A stretch of 64,000 nt of DNA, taken from contig NC_081183.1 of assembly GCF_029867415.1 (NCBI RefSeq), forward strand, positions 54,510,336 through 54,574,335, written 5' to 3'. Shown here piece by piece: positions 22,300 through 33,237 of this stretch. Position numbers and translations under genes: made by a program. Positions within the stretch are counted from its first letter, which is position 1, and each line of letters opens with the position of its first letter. The stretch comes from Vicia villosa (taxonomy: Eukaryota; Streptophyta; Magnoliopsida; Fabales; Fabaceae). Under the pieces are notes generated by a model that did not search any database, was not told where the DNA came from, and worked only from the letters and a program-made list of their open reading frames with translations.

Positions 22300-25200
22300 T
22301 CATTCTGGGCATAAATCCATACTGATGTTCTTCAGAATGAACTTAAACCTATCTTCAGCCAGGGGTTTTGTAAAAATATCAGCCCATTGATGGTCTGTAT
22401 CAACAAAGTTTAAAGAAATAACGCCCTTCTGAACATAGTCCCTTATGAAATGATGTTTAATCTCGATATGTTTAGCTTTTGAATGAAGAATAGGATTCTT
22501 AGATAAACATATGGCAGAAGTATTATCACAGAATATAGGAATGTTACTCTCAAATATCTGATAATCTTCCAGCTGACTCTTCATCCAGAGCATCTGTGTA
22601 CTGCAACCAGCAGCAGCGACATATTCTGCTTCTGTCGTTGATAGAGAAATAGTTGCTTGCTTCTTGCTATACCAGGAGATCAAATGACTTCCAAGAAATT
22701 GGCAACTTCCTGAAGTACTTTTTCTTTCAATTCTGTCTCCAGCATAGTCAGCATCGCAGAATCCTACTAAGTTGTATTCTTTAGATTTTCTGTAAACTAA
22801 GCCAACATTAGTAGTACCTTTCAGATACCTTAGAATTCTCTTAACAGCAGTTAAATGAGATTCTCTAGGATCTGATTGGAATCTAGCACACAAACAAACA
22901 CTGAACAGAATGTTAGGTCTAGAAGCAGTCAGATATAGAAGAGATCCAATCATACCTCTGTATAACTTCTGATCTACCTTCTTACTTACCTCATCCTTAC
23001 CTAGGATGCATGTTGGATGCATAGGAGTTTTGGCTTCTTTGCAGTCTAGAAGATTAAACTTCTTCAGAAGTTCCTTCACATACTTGGTTTGGTAAACATA
23101 CGTTCCTTCTGATGTTTGATTTATTTGTATTCCAAGGAAATACTTGAGTTCTCCCATCATGCTCATTTCAAACTCAGCCTGCATAGACTCAGCAAACTCC
23201 TTTCCAAGTGTAGCATTAGATGTTCCAAAAATAATATCATCTACATATATTTGACAAATTAAAATATCCCTTTTAAAGGTTTTACAAAAGAGAGTAGTGT
23301 CCACTTTTCCTCTAGTGAAACCATTATCCAGAAGGAAAGAACTTAAGCGTTCATACCAAGCTCTGGGAGCTTGTTTCAATCCATACAATGATTTCTTTAG
23401 TTTAAAAACATGATTAGGAGACATAGAGTCTTCAAAACCAGGAGGTTGATGGACATAAACTTCTTCATCTATATAACCATTTAAGAAGGCACTCTTAACA
23501 TCCATCTGATAGAGAGTGATGTTATGTTGAGTGGCAAATGAAATTAATAGACGAATAGATTCTAACCTGGCCACTGGTGCAAAGGTTTCTGTATAGTCAA
23601 TCCCTTCTTGCTGACTGTAACCCTGAGCCACCAGTCTGGCTTTGTTTCTTACCACTTCACCTTTCTCACTGAGCTTGTTTCTGAAGACCCATTTAGTACC
23701 GATTATATTGAATCCATCTGGTCTAGGAACAAGATCCCAAACATCATTCCTTGTAAACTGATTCAGTTCTTCTTGCATAGCAATTATCCAGTCTGGATCT
23801 TCTAGAGCATGATCAACAGAAGTTGGCTCGATCAAAGATACAAGACCTAATTGACAGTCTGCATTGTTCTTAAGGAATGCTCTTGTTCTGATTGGGTCAT
23901 CCTTCTTTCCAAGAATGTCATCTTCTGAATGACCAGAGATGAGTCTGGATGATCTTCTGACAGATGGTTCTTCAGAAATGCTTAGATCCTCCAGAGAAGC
24001 TGTTACTTGATCTTCAGATTCTTTGCTTCTGAGAACCTCTGCTTCTGATGCTTTGCTTCTTGGCTCAGCAACTTCTGATATATCAATATCACAATCTGCA
24101 AAATTATCAAACTGTTTTGGTTTTTCAGAACCAAGCTTATCATCAAACCTGATATTGATTGATTCTTCTACAATCAATGTTTCAGTATTGTATACTCTGT
24201 AGCCTTTTGAGCGTTCAGAATATCCAAGAAGGAAACATTTTTGTGCTTTGGAATCAAACTTACCAAGATGATCTTTAGTGTTCAGAATAAAGCATACACA
24301 TCCAAAAGGATGGAAATATGAAATGTTGGGCTTTCTATTCTTCCACAATTCATAAGGAGTCTTATTTAGAATAGGTCTGATAGAGATTCTATTCTGAATA
24401 TAGCATGCAGTGTTTATTGCTTCTGCCCAGAAATGCTTAGCCATATTGGTTTCATTGATCATGGTTCTGGCCATTTCTTGCAGAGTCCTATTCTTTCGTT
24501 CTACAACTCCATTTTGCTGTGGAGTTCTAGGACAAGAGAAATCATGGGCAATACCATTTTCTTTGAAGAATTCTTCAAAGGATCTATTCTCAAATTCACC
24601 ACCATGATCACTTCTAACCTTTATGATTTTACACTCTTTTTCAGATTGAATCTGAATGCAGAAATCAAAGAACACTGAATGAGTCTCATCCTTGTGTTTC
24701 AAGAATTTTACCCATGTCCAGCGGCTATAATCATCAACGATGACTAATCCATATTTCTTCCCTCTGACAGATGCTGTTTTGACAGGGCCAAACAGATCAA
24801 TGTGCAAGAGTTCTAATGGCCTTGAGGTAGAAACAACATTCTTGGACTTGAATGCAGGTTTGGAGAACTTGCCCTTCTGACATGCTTCACAAAGAGCATC
24901 TGATTTGAATTTCAGATTAGGGAGGCCTCTGACCAGATCCAGTTTGTTAATCTGAGAAATCTTTCTCAAACTAGCATGACCTAATCTTCTGTGCCAGACC
25001 CACTGCTCTTCAGAAACAGACATAAGACAAGTCACCTTCTGACTCATAAGATCTTGCAGATCTGTCTTATAAATGTTGTTCTTCCTCTTGCCTGTAAATA
25101 GGATTGAGCCATCCTTCTGATTTACAGCCTTGCAAGACTCTTGATTAAAGATTATATCATAACCATTGTCACTCAATTGACTGATAGATAGGAGGTTATG

Positions 25201-25434
25201 TGTTAATCCTTCTACAAGAAGTACATTAGAAATGGAAGGAGAGTTACCAGACTTTATAGTTCCAGAGCCAATTATCTTGCCCTTCTGATCTCCTCCAAAC
25301 TTGACTTCTCCTCCAGATTTAAGCACCAGGTCTTGGAACATAGACCTTCTTCCTGTCATGTGTCGTGAGCATCCAGAGTCCAGGTACCATGACATGTTGT
25401 GCTTTGTCCTTTTTACAGCCAAGGATATCTGCAA
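22300..25434 (-). CDS. copia pol polyprotein (protease, integrase, RT, RNase H)
   Basis: 1044 codons, all open. The protease motif WYLDSGCSRHMTG lies near residue 16. The pre-integrase zinc region includes WHRRLGHASL and CEACQKGK. The integrase core has HIDLFGPV, RSDHGGEFEN and the catalytic Glu after QQNGVVERKN. The RT has QMDVKSAFLNG and YVDDIIFGTS. The RNase H has GFCDADYAGDR and SLSTTEAEYVAA. PR-INT-RT-RH is the Ty1/copia order. The frame is +1 relative to gag and overlaps it by 116 bases, with no Met in a convincing context before the protease. It would need frameshifting, or gag and pol were split by an indel. Everything else looks intact. Confidence 0.95.
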   Translation of the reverse strand: MQISLAVKRTKHNMSWYLDSGCSRHMTGRRSMFQDLVLKSGGEVKFGGDQKGKIIGSGTIKSGNSPSISNVLLVEGLTHNLLSISQLSDNGYDIIFNQESCKAVNQKDGSILFTGKRKNNIYKTDLQDLMSQKVTCLMSVSEEQWVWHRRLGHASLRKISQINKLDLVRGLPNLKFKSDALCEACQKGKFSKPAFKSKNVVSTSRPLELLHIDLFGPVKTASVRGKKYGLVIVDDYSRWTWVKFLKHKDETHSVFFDFCIQIQSEKECKIIKVRSDHGGEFENRSFEEFFKENGIAHDFSCPRTPQQNGVVERKNRTLQEMARTMINETNMAKHFWAEAINTACYIQNRISIRPILNKTPYELWKNRKPNISYFHPFGCVCFILNTKDHLGKFDSKAQKCFLLGYSERSKGYRVYNTETLIVEESINIRFDDKLGSEKPKQFDNFADCDIDISEVAEPRSKASEAEVLRSKESEDQVTASLEDLSISEEPSVRRSSRLISGHSEDDILGKKDDPIRTRAFLKNNADCQLGLVSLIEPTSVDHALEDPDWIIAMQEELNQFTRNDVWDLVPRPDGFNIIGTKWVFRNKLSEKGEVVRNKARLVAQGYSQQEGIDYTETFAPVARLESIRLLISFATQHNITLYQMDVKSAFLNGYIDEEVYVHQPPGFEDSMSPNHVFKLKKSLYGLKQAPRAWYERLSSFLLDNGFTRGKVDTTLFCKTFKRDILICQIYVDDIIFGTSNATLGKEFAESMQAEFEMSMMGELKYFLGIQINQTSEGTYVYQTKYVKELLKKFNLLDCKEAKTPMHPTCILGKDEVSKKVDQKLYRGMIGSLLYLTASRPNILFSVCLCARFQSDPRESHLTAVKRILRYLKGTTNVGLVYRKSKEYNLVGFCDADYAGDRIERKSTSGSCQFLGSHLISWYSKKQATISLSTTEAEYVAAAGCSTQMLWMKSQLEDYQIFESNIPIFCDNTSAICLSKNPILHSKAKHIEIKHHFIRDYVQKGVISLNFVDTDHQWADIFTKPLAEDRFKFILKNISMDLCPE

Positions 25435-27241
25435 TAGGAATAATCTTATCCTTAGGTACCCACATTCTCTTGGGTCCTTTCTTGTTAGATTTTCTCAAGT
25501 TCTGATTGAACTTGGGTTTAACATTGTAAGCAATAGGAGGAACAACATGATAATTTTTAATGTGAGTTTCATGATATTTCCTAGGTTGTGTCACATGCCT
25601 CTTAGTGTGTGTAACGGTGTCAAACTTCTGTGCATGTGATGTGTGCCTAATATCATGGGAGTGGCCATACTTGAACTGATCATACAATGGCTTGTATGTG
25701 AATTTCATTTCATCAACAGGTTCAAGTTTGTATGGGGTTTCACCCTCAAAACCAATGCCGACTCTTTTGTTTCCAGACACAGCATATATCATAGAAGCAA
25801 GTTGACTTCTGCCTATGCTTCTAGATAAAAAATTTCTGAAGCTCAAGTCATATTCTTTCAGAATATAATTCATGCTAGGAATGGCTTTTTCTGTTTCAGA
25901 AGGAGATCCACTGTTTTTGGATAAATTTAAAACTTTTTCCTTTAGTTCAGAATTTTCCAATTCCAGCTTCTTAGTTTCAAATTCAAATTGCTTTTTCAGC
26001 TTTTTGTATTTGAGACTAATCTGAGACTTGAGTTCCAGAAGTTCAGTAAGACCGGAAACTAACTCATCTCTAGTAAGTTCAGAAAATACCTCTTCAGAAT
26101 CTGATTCTGATGTAGATTCTGATCCGTCATCTTCTGTCACCATCAGCGCACAGTTGGCCTGCTCATCTTCAGAGTCTGAATCAACTTCTGACTCATCCCA
26201 GGTTGCCATAAGACCTTTCTTCTTATGAAACTTCTTCTTGGGATTTTCTTTCTGAAGTTTCGGACACTCATTCTTGTAATGTCCAGGCTCATTGCACTCA
26301 TAGCAGACAGCCTTCTTCTTGTCAGATCTTCTGTCATCAGAAGATTCTCCACGTTCAAATTTCTTTGAACTTCTGAAGCCTCTGAACTTCCTTTGCTTGG
26401 TCTTCCAGAGTTGATTTAGCCTTCTGGAGATCAAGGACAGTTCATCTTCTTCTTCAGATTCTGATTCTTCAGGATCTTCTTCTCTAGCCTGAAAAGCGTT
26501 AGTGCATTTCTTGATATTAGATTTTAATGCAATAGACTTACCTTTCTTTTGAGGCTCATTTGCGTCCAGCTCTATTTCATGACTTCTCAAGGCACTGATG
26601 AGCTCTTCCAGAGAAACTTCATTCAGATTCTTTGCAATCTTGAATGCAGTCACCATAGGACCCCATCTTCTGGGTAAGCTTCTGATAATCTTCTTTACGT
26701 GATCAGCCTTGGTGTATCCCTTGTCAAGAACTCTCAATCCAGCAGTAAGAGTTTGAAATCTTGAAAACATCTTTTCAATGTCTTCATCATCCTCCATCTT
26801 GAAGGCTTCATACTTTTGGATTGATGCAAGAGCTTTGGTCTCCTTGACTTGAGCGTTTCCTTCATGAGTCATTTTCAAGGACTCATATATGTCATAGGCC
26901 GTTTCCCTGTTAGATATCTTCTCATACTCAGCATGAGAGATAGCATTCAGCAAAACAGTTCTGCATTTATGATGATTCCTGAAAAGTTTCTTCTGATCAT
27001 CATTCATTTCTTGCCTTGTCAGCTTTACGCCTATGGCATTTACTGGATGTTTGTAACCATCCATCAGAAGATCCCATAGATCACCATCTAGACCAAGAAA
27101 GTAACTTTCCAGTTTATCTTTCCAGTATTCAAAGTTTTCACCATCAAATACTGGTGGTCTAGTATAACCATTGTTTCCATTGTGTTGCTCAGCAGAGCCA
27201 GATGTAGATGGAGTTGGATTTGCTTGAGATTCACCAGCCAT
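25319..27241 (-). CDS. copia gag (Sirevirus-like)
   Basis: 640 codons. The N-terminus has the copia Gag pattern RPPVFDGENFEYWKDKLESY. A CCHC zinc knuckle (CYECNEPGHYKNECPK) follows near residue 310. A long acidic and then heptad-like region (LVSGLTELLELKSQI, LELENSELKEKVLNLSK) suggests a coiled coil. The C-terminal part normally leads directly into the protease; here it runs in the old frame to a stop at 25319. The start Met lies about 85 bases after the LTR, in the expected position after the primer site. Confidence 0.93.
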   Translation of the reverse strand: MAGESQANPTPSTSGSAEQHNGNNGYTRPPVFDGENFEYWKDKLESYFLGLDGDLWDLLMDGYKHPVNAIGVKLTRQEMNDDQKKLFRNHHKCRTVLLNAISHAEYEKISNRETAYDIYESLKMTHEGNAQVKETKALASIQKYEAFKMEDDEDIEKMFSRFQTLTAGLRVLDKGYTKADHVKKIIRSLPRRWGPMVTAFKIAKNLNEVSLEELISALRSHEIELDANEPQKKGKSIALKSNIKKCTNAFQAREEDPEESESEEEDELSLISRRLNQLWKTKQRKFRGFRSSKKFERGESSDDRRSDKKKAVCYECNEPGHYKNECPKLQKENPKKKFHKKKGLMATWDESEVDSDSEDEQANCALMVTEDDGSESTSESDSEEVFSELTRDELVSGLTELLELKSQISLKYKKLKKQFEFETKKLELENSELKEKVLNLSKNSGSPSETEKAIPSMNYILKEYDLSFRNFLSRSIGRSQLASMIYAVSGNKRVGIGFEGETPYKLEPVDEMKFTYKPLYDQFKYGHSHDIRHTSHAQKFDTVTHTKRHVTQPRKYHETHIKNYHVVPPIAYNVKPKFNQNLRKSNKKGPKRMWVPKDKIIPIADILGCKKDKAQHVMVPGLWMLTTHDRKKVYVPRPGA

Positions 27242-27310
27242 CTTTTAATGAAGCGTTTTTCTCTTCCTGAATCTTTTCTAAACACGGTTAAGTGCTTGCA
27301 CCTTAGAACC

Positions 27311-27325
27311 GGCGCTCTGATGCCA
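27311..27325 (-). other. primer-binding site of the copia element (initiator tRNA-Met)
   Basis: Minus strand TGGCATCAGAGCGCC, two bases after the 5' LTR end. It differs by one base (C for T at position 4) from TGGTATCAGAGC, the complement of the plant initiator tRNA-Met 3' end. Confidence 0.8.
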
Positions 27326-27327
27326 AT

Positions 27328-28534
27328 TGAAGGATAGAAAAACACTTAGAAAGGGGGGGTTTGAATAAGTGTAGCTTTAAAACTTGACAGATAAATATAA
27401 ATTGCACAGTTATTTTTATCCTGGTTCGTTGTTAACTAAACTACTCCAGTCCACCCCCGCAGAGATGATTTACCTCAACTGAGGATTTAATCCACTAATC
27501 GCACGGATTACAATGGTTTTCCACTTAGTCCGCAACTAAGTCTTCTAGAGTATCCTGATCACAACCTGATCACTCCAGGAACAACTGCTTAGACACAAGC
27601 TAAGACTTTCTTAGAGTATCCTGACCACCACGTGATCACTCTAATTACAACTGCTTAGACACAAGCTAAGACTTCCTAGAGTATTCTGATCAACACGATC
27701 ACTCTAGTTACTTACAACTTAATGTAATCTTTCTAAGAGTATTACAGATGCTTCTTAAAAGCGATAATCACAAACTGTGATATTTCTCTTAACGTTTAAG
27801 CTTAATCTCACTAATATATTACAACAGCAATGTAGTGAGCTTTGATGAAGATGAAGATTCTGGGTTTTGATTTGAACAGAATTTCAGCAAGTTAATATGA
27901 GTTGTTTTGCTTCAGAATAGTTAACCTTGCTTCTCATCAGAACTTCATATATATAGGCGTTTGAGAAGATGACCGTTGAGTGCATTTAATGCTTTGCGTG
28001 TTCCGTACAGCATCGCATTTAATGTTATACGCTTTTGTCAACTACCTCGAGCCTTGTTCACGCTGTGTCTACTGACGTAGCCTTTAGTAGCTTTTAACGT
28101 TCCTTTTGTCAGTCAGCGTAGCCTGCCACTTGTACTTTCTTCTGATCTGATGTTTGTGAATACAATGTTTGAATATCATCAGAGTCAAACAGCTTGGTGC
28201 AAAGCATCTTCTGATCTTCTGACCTTGAAGTGCTTCTGAGCGTGATACCATCAGAACTTCAGTGCTTCTGATCTCATGTTCTTCTGATGCTTCCATAGAC
28301 CCATGTTCTGATTCTGCTTCGACCATCTTCTGATGTCTTGCCAGACCATGTTCTGATGTTGCATGCTGAACCTTCTGAGTCAAAGCTTCTGAGCGCTGAA
28401 TTATGCATACTCTTTATATATTTCCTGAAAAGGAAATTGCATTGGATTAGAGTACCATATTATCTTAAGCAAAATTCATATTATTGTTATCATCAAAACT
28501 AAGATAATTGATCAGAACAAATCTTGTTCTAACA
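27328..28534 (-). repeat. 5' LTR of the copia element
   Basis: 1207 bp, second copy of the 18868-20074 LTR, TG...CA termini, followed on the right by the duplication AGCCT (28535-28539). It contains the promoter for the element, read leftward. Confidence 0.95.
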
Positions 28535-30524
28535 AGCCTCACCATCATCAATCTTCCGACTTCAAGCCCTCGGAACACCAACAACCGCCTCATAGATTCG
28601 TTCGGGAATTGCAAAAAAGAAGAAAAAGAAGAAGAAGAACGAGTCAAAATACGATGGCAAGGATTACCGTTCCTTGAAGATTTCAACTGGATTTCTCTTC
28701 TTCTTGGTTACATCCGAAGAAACACTGAACTCTCTCCGTCGAGCGCGAATCGGAACATTGAGTGTAAGGCACAAGTCGACGGAAGGATTAGCGTGAGTCG
28801 GGAAGAAGAGATAGTGAGGGAGATCTGTTGAGTTTTATGGTGGCCGGACTTTGATCGGAGAGAGAATCTCGCTCCGGTGCCGCCGTCGTTTGTGAGTGAA
28901 GGGAGGAATCTGGAAGTTCTCCTACGTTCAATTGTCACAAATCGGTAACCCTAATCCCTTTTCTTTAATTTTATTTTTTATTTTATTTTAATTAAACCAA
29001 TTATTAAATCTGAATGAAACAAAAACGAAATTGGATCAACCATCAATAACACACTGGGCCTTATTTTCAGTTCGCACCCCCATAGTGGCCCGTCACACAT
29101 CTTTTTTGGTGTGCTAAATAAAAATCTGATCACAACAAATCTTGGGCCTGCTATGCTATTCACACCCCCTTGGCCCATGTTATTTTTTTGCATAAGACAA
29201 TCAGAAACAAAAAGAATACTATTCTGGGCCATCATCTGGGCCCTGCGCCCAGCTCGCTCTTTGCACCTATTTTAGGTTTGCACCCCCTGATCCACATTTG
29301 TTAATTAGTAGAATTTAGGCCTTTTAATTAGATTTTTACCAATTTTCTTTTAGGTGATAAAACACTAATTTTCATCTCTTATTTTAGACTTTTAATATGA
29401 TTTTTGACACATAAAAAATGTACATAAAAATATTAGTTTAGGCTATCTCTTTTAATTCTTTTTTTTGGTTAATTAGAATTCAATTTCCTTCATAAAAACT
29501 ATATAAAAATAGTAGTATTTTTAGGCCACTTTTGTACTATATTTTTTGGCTTGTTGCTTCATGCTTGTGTATAATTTGGTACCATTATATCGTTCTCAAT
29601 TTTGCTCATGTATCTTACTTATGACTTCTAATTGTGACTTTATTTTCATGTCTCTTTAATTCCTAACTTTAGGTAGAAACCATGACAACATTAGGACTTA
29701 GAAGTTCCCTTCATAACATTAAGCTAGTTATTCATTTTAGGCTAGTTTTCTTCTTCTTTTTCTTTTCAACTTTAAAACACTTAACCAATACTTGACTTTA
29801 ATTCCCTTAAAAAATACCAAGAAAACACCTAAAAAATGCTTAATAAATGCTTGACTAATGAAAAAGGGAATGGACACACTCGTATCCCTTGTTTAAGGGA
29901 ATCACTTGAGTGGAAATTCCCAATCTTAAAAGACACCAACAAGAGTAATTCGAGTCTCCCTTGTTTAAGGGGTACACCCGAAACGCTCGACAAATCTCTC
30001 TCTTCTTTATCTCGCCTCCGAGGCATTCTTTCCCTTAATCGGACACGTTATTTCCGCTCCATTCCCAGCTTAAGACTCCAGAGGTCGAGCAGCGGAGTGC
30101 GAATGTAACTGTTCAACTAAAAAACACAAACAAACAAAAAACTAAAGAGCCGAACTACGGCGCTCTGATTCCTAAAAAGGATACGTAGGCATTAGGTCGC
30201 GGGGCCTAAGGGAGCACAACTATTTATAACCCTTATTTTCCCCGTATTTTCCTTTCTTTCATTTGCATGCATTCCCTTAGCATTAAGCTTTAGATTTATA
30301 GTACACACCCTTTAGATAGCAACAAGCATAGGTGGATACCATCGAGTACAATGGGCGTGAGGGGTGCTAGCACCTTCCCCTCGCGTAACCGACTCCCGTA
30401 CCCTATCTCTGGTCGAAAGACCTTCTCTTATCCTTATTCTAGGTTTTCTGATATTCCTTTCCCTCAATGGGATAAATATATTGGTGGTGACTCTGTTCAC
30501 ATTTCGCGAGCGTGCGACACCTCT

Positions 30525-30750
30525 AAATCTCGTTTTCTCCCAATTTATTTCCCTTAATTATTATTCCTTGAAAGCATGAACCTAACCTTGTAGTGTAAAC
30601 CTTAGGAAAGGGTTGAGGGTGCCTAACACCTTCCCTCGACCTGAATATAGTATCTTATCCTGAATCTCTTAATTGTATAAAGGTTTCCTATTCGCCTTGG
30701 TAGAATAGGTGGCGACTCTAAAAGCTTAATTTTTTGGGCAGGTTGCTACA
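30525..30750 (+). mobile_element. end of the 5' LTR of element X
   Basis: After removal of solo LTR Y this joins 16766. It carries 'gggttgagggtgcctaacac', 'aataggtggcgactctaaa' and the terminus 'gggcaggttgctaca' at 30750. The reverse complement of the same end is found at the left end of solo LTR W (40795 onward). Confidence 0.85.
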
Positions 30751-30752
30751 GC

Positions 30753-30770
30753 TGGCGACTCTGCTGGGGA
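30753..30770 (+). other. primer-binding site of element X (tRNA-Arg)
   Basis: TGGCGACTCTGCTGGGGA, identical to the Ogre B primer site, two bases after the LTR end. It shows that X is also a Tat/Ogre-type element, on the plus strand, and that W is a solo LTR of that family. Confidence 0.88.
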
Positions 30771-31080
30771 CAACACTTAATGGTGAATACTATGCTCCTA
30801 TAGGTTTTGGCAGGGTTTTGATGAGCTTCTTCTCCATTCATAGATACCAGTTGAATTTGTATTTAAATTCAAGTTCTTCACTCCCGCATGAAGTCCTTGG
30901 ACTTAGCACTCTTCGTTCCAGCATCACAGCGCTTAGGTCAGGTTGGTCTAATCATATAGGTCCATCCTCCACTTCAAGGGACCATGCAATATGAACATTC
31001 TTTGTTCAAACACTCTTCTGCTTTTACCACAACCAGAATTTATCCCTTATGGATCTCATCCAGAAACAAACAGGATGCCT
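30771..31080. other. unassigned junction between X and a second copia
   Basis: Start of the internal region of X on the left and leader of a minus-strand copia on the right. The breakpoint is not visible to me. No domain-bearing reading frame. Confidence 0.4.
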
Positions 31081-32305
31081 GCTCTGATACCAATTGAAAA
31101 TTCTGATATGACAGACTCGGATGTCAATCCTGATGTCAAGACATCTGATCTGTTATTAATGTAGCACCAGTAGAATACAAGGATCCCTCATTATTTAATT
31201 ACTCTTAGGAAAGAGTCAATGAGACTTGGGATCACACATGTTCAGCATACATAACCAGATTATAATTTTTACATGGTTTTGTACAGGAACAACTAACACT
31301 TCTGAACCTGATGTTATAGAGAAAGTCATAACATTCATAACTGAACAAACATCGTAGAAGATAAATAACACAGTTAATTGTTAACCCAGTTCGGTTCTAA
31401 CTAACCTACTCTTGGGGCTACCAAGCCAGGAAGAAGATTCCACTATCAGTAGTACTATTTTATATAAACAACCTCTAGTTTACAAATAAACAACCTCTGG
31501 TTTACCTAGTCACTACCCAATGCAATTTCTATCTCAGAACTCCATCCAAGATAAGAAAACCTCTGCTCACTCCCTAGTGATACCTAACTGGTATAACCCT
31601 GCAACAGCTATTTACACAATTAAAAATGAACACATACTTGATCTGCTTCACAGCTTCAATCAAGATTATAATACTCAACTGTTACCTACAGGTTTCGAGT
31701 GAGGACAACCACTTCTCTAACCTACAGGTTTCGAGAAGGAAAAATCAGTGACCTTCCCACAAACCGGGAGGTTCACCTACACGGCTAACCCTAATGGTTA
31801 CATCTTTCTAAATGCTGGCTAGCTCTCTAAACTAGGTTACAAAGTTTCCTATTTATAACCTGATCACATTTGGACTTGGGCTTACAAATCGCAGCACTCT
31901 GGATGTTACAAATATGCAGAAAATATTCTGCTACAAATAAGGTCTTTTAATCCTGAGTTTCCTAAATTAGAAACTGCTGAATCTTCAATCTTCTGATCTG
32001 ATTCTTCCTGAATCTTCAATCTTCTGATCTGATTCTTCAATTATTCTTTTGACCTTTAAATATGCGCCACATAGGATTACATAATATTCACATAGAATAT
32101 TCTGTATCTGTTAAGTACAAACTGAATCTTCCTTCCAGTTCTGCAGGCGCGATGTCTTGAGTTGATGTCATGACATTCCTTCTAACATCTTGCTTGTATC
32201 TGTTTTGTTCTTTATAAACTTGCAAGATTCACATTAGTATTATGTTTTACTGCTATTATGTTTTAACCAAACATAGATGCCAATCATCCAATAAATGCAC
32301 TAACA
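31081..32305 (-). mobile_element. 5' LTR and primer site of a second copia element
   Basis: Minus-strand TTGGTATCAGAGC (31081-31093) is an initiator-tRNA-Met primer site. Directly beside it an LTR starts (plus strand TGAAAATTC at 31095). The right end is probably 'cactaaca' at 32305, giving 1211 bp, close to the other copia LTR; an alternative end is 'ttctaaca' at 32187. Shared landmarks with the first copia include 'ataacacagttaattgttaa' followed by 'ccagttcgg'. The internal region lies to the left but is cut off after at most 300 bases. Confidence 0.7.
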
Positions 32306-32458
32306 AAGCTGGATGAATAAATTAAAAAGCCAGCAAATAAAATGGAAACATGGCATTAAAAGAATGGTTCAGAGACCAATTGTCAAGAAGTTACAAAAAA
32401 ATAATACTAAAGAAAATTACATCAAAAACCAAGCCATACGCAGATGGTCTTGACAAGA

Positions 32459-33237
32459 TTACAGACGGCCATACAACTTCTGAAATTCACGTAATTCGAC
32501 CTGAAGATCTGAAGTCTGGTTCTCCAAGATGTCGGATTCCTCCTTAAGCAGCTTGATCTCTATTTCAATCTGACCCGTTGCTTTGCTAACAGCGACAGCA
32601 TCGATGGCCATCCTCAACATCTGCGCTTGCTTGGGGGCAATGTCCTTGGAGAACTCCTCCTCCTATTTATTGATGAGGTCCAACTCCTTTGTTAAATCAG
32701 CCATTTCTTTCGACAGCTCGTCAAGCCTTTGACGTATTGCTGCGGACCTCTCAATTTTGGGAAGGTGCTCCTGACGCTTCTGGGTGAGTTGAGCCTTTAT
32801 CTCCTCAATTACCTGCTTCGCCTTGATCACAGTGTCGACATTGGTCTTCACAGTTGTTTGTTTAGCGTCGATCAGATCTTCATTTTTCTTCGTCAACTCT
32901 ATATTCTCAATAAGAGAAGGAAGAAGTTTAGCGAAAGCTTCTACCGCGAGCATGCAGAAATAAGAAATCTCTAACCCCTGCAGTTGAGTACAAGTTTCTT
33001 GAAGCTCTTGACCAAGGCTAGGGTCATCACGTAGTGAGTTGGCCAATTCAAGGCTAAAGGCATGAAGTTTGAGCTTGTTAGTCAAGTTTTTGACCCTGGT
33101 AGCTTCAGGCCCCATTTTGTCTGAGTACTCCCTAGATTGATCCGAATCAGAAGGAAAGGAGTATTGGCTCACGAAGATGTTAAGCCTCGCTAATGCAGAG
33201 TCAAAATCGATGTCCATCAAAGAAGGCGAAGCGTTAT
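32459..33237 (-). pseudogene. antisense PMD gene, C-terminal coiled-coil part
   Basis: Read after the Z insertion, this part is highly charged and heptad-like (LTKKNEDLIDAKQTTVK, AKQVIEEIKAQLTQK), typical of a long coiled coil. A TAG at 32663-32665 interrupts it. The same frame then continues for some 65 codons (FSKDIAPKQAQML, EIEIKLLKEESDIL) to a stop at 32459. The frame is continuous with 38464 and upward when solo LTR Z is ignored. No catalytic motif. Presumably an oligomerisation tail. Confidence 0.75.

Larger units (their letters stand above)
18868..28534 (-). mobile_element. complete Ty1/copia element, Sirevirus-like (9.7 kb)
   Basis: Two LTRs of 1207 bp are flanked by the 5-bp duplication AGCCT (18863-18867 and 28535-28539). 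On the minus strand the order is 5' LTR, initiator-tRNA-Met primer site, gag, pol (PR-INT-RT-RH, the copia order), a short extra ORF, tandem repeats, polypurine tracts, 3' LTR. A long Gag with coiled coil, an ORF after pol, and several polypurine tracts before the 3' LTR are Sirevirus traits. I saw only five mismatches between the LTRs by eye, so it is a young insertion. It sits inside solo LTR Y. Confidence 0.92.
16772..30519 (+). mobile_element. solo LTR Y (about 4.1 kb) split by a copia element
   Basis: Begins TGTTGCACCCCAAAATTTGC at 16772 and ends 'cgtgcgaca' at 30519. Flanking 5-bp direct repeats are CCTCT at 16767-16771 and 30520-30524. Excluding the copia insertion (18868-28534) the LTR is about 4.08 kb. 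The U5 end carries 'cgagtaca(a)tgggcgtgag', 'gggtgctagcaccttcccc' and 'ggtggtgactctgttc', as in solo LTR Z. Both flanks are the LTR of element X, so this is a solo LTR left by recombination. No protein-coding content was found in its own sequence. Confidence 0.9.

Noticed and set aside
30734..30994. Plus-strand 86-codon ORF after the X primer site
   Set aside because: No resemblance to Ogre ORF1 or gag; probably chance in the X/copia junction.
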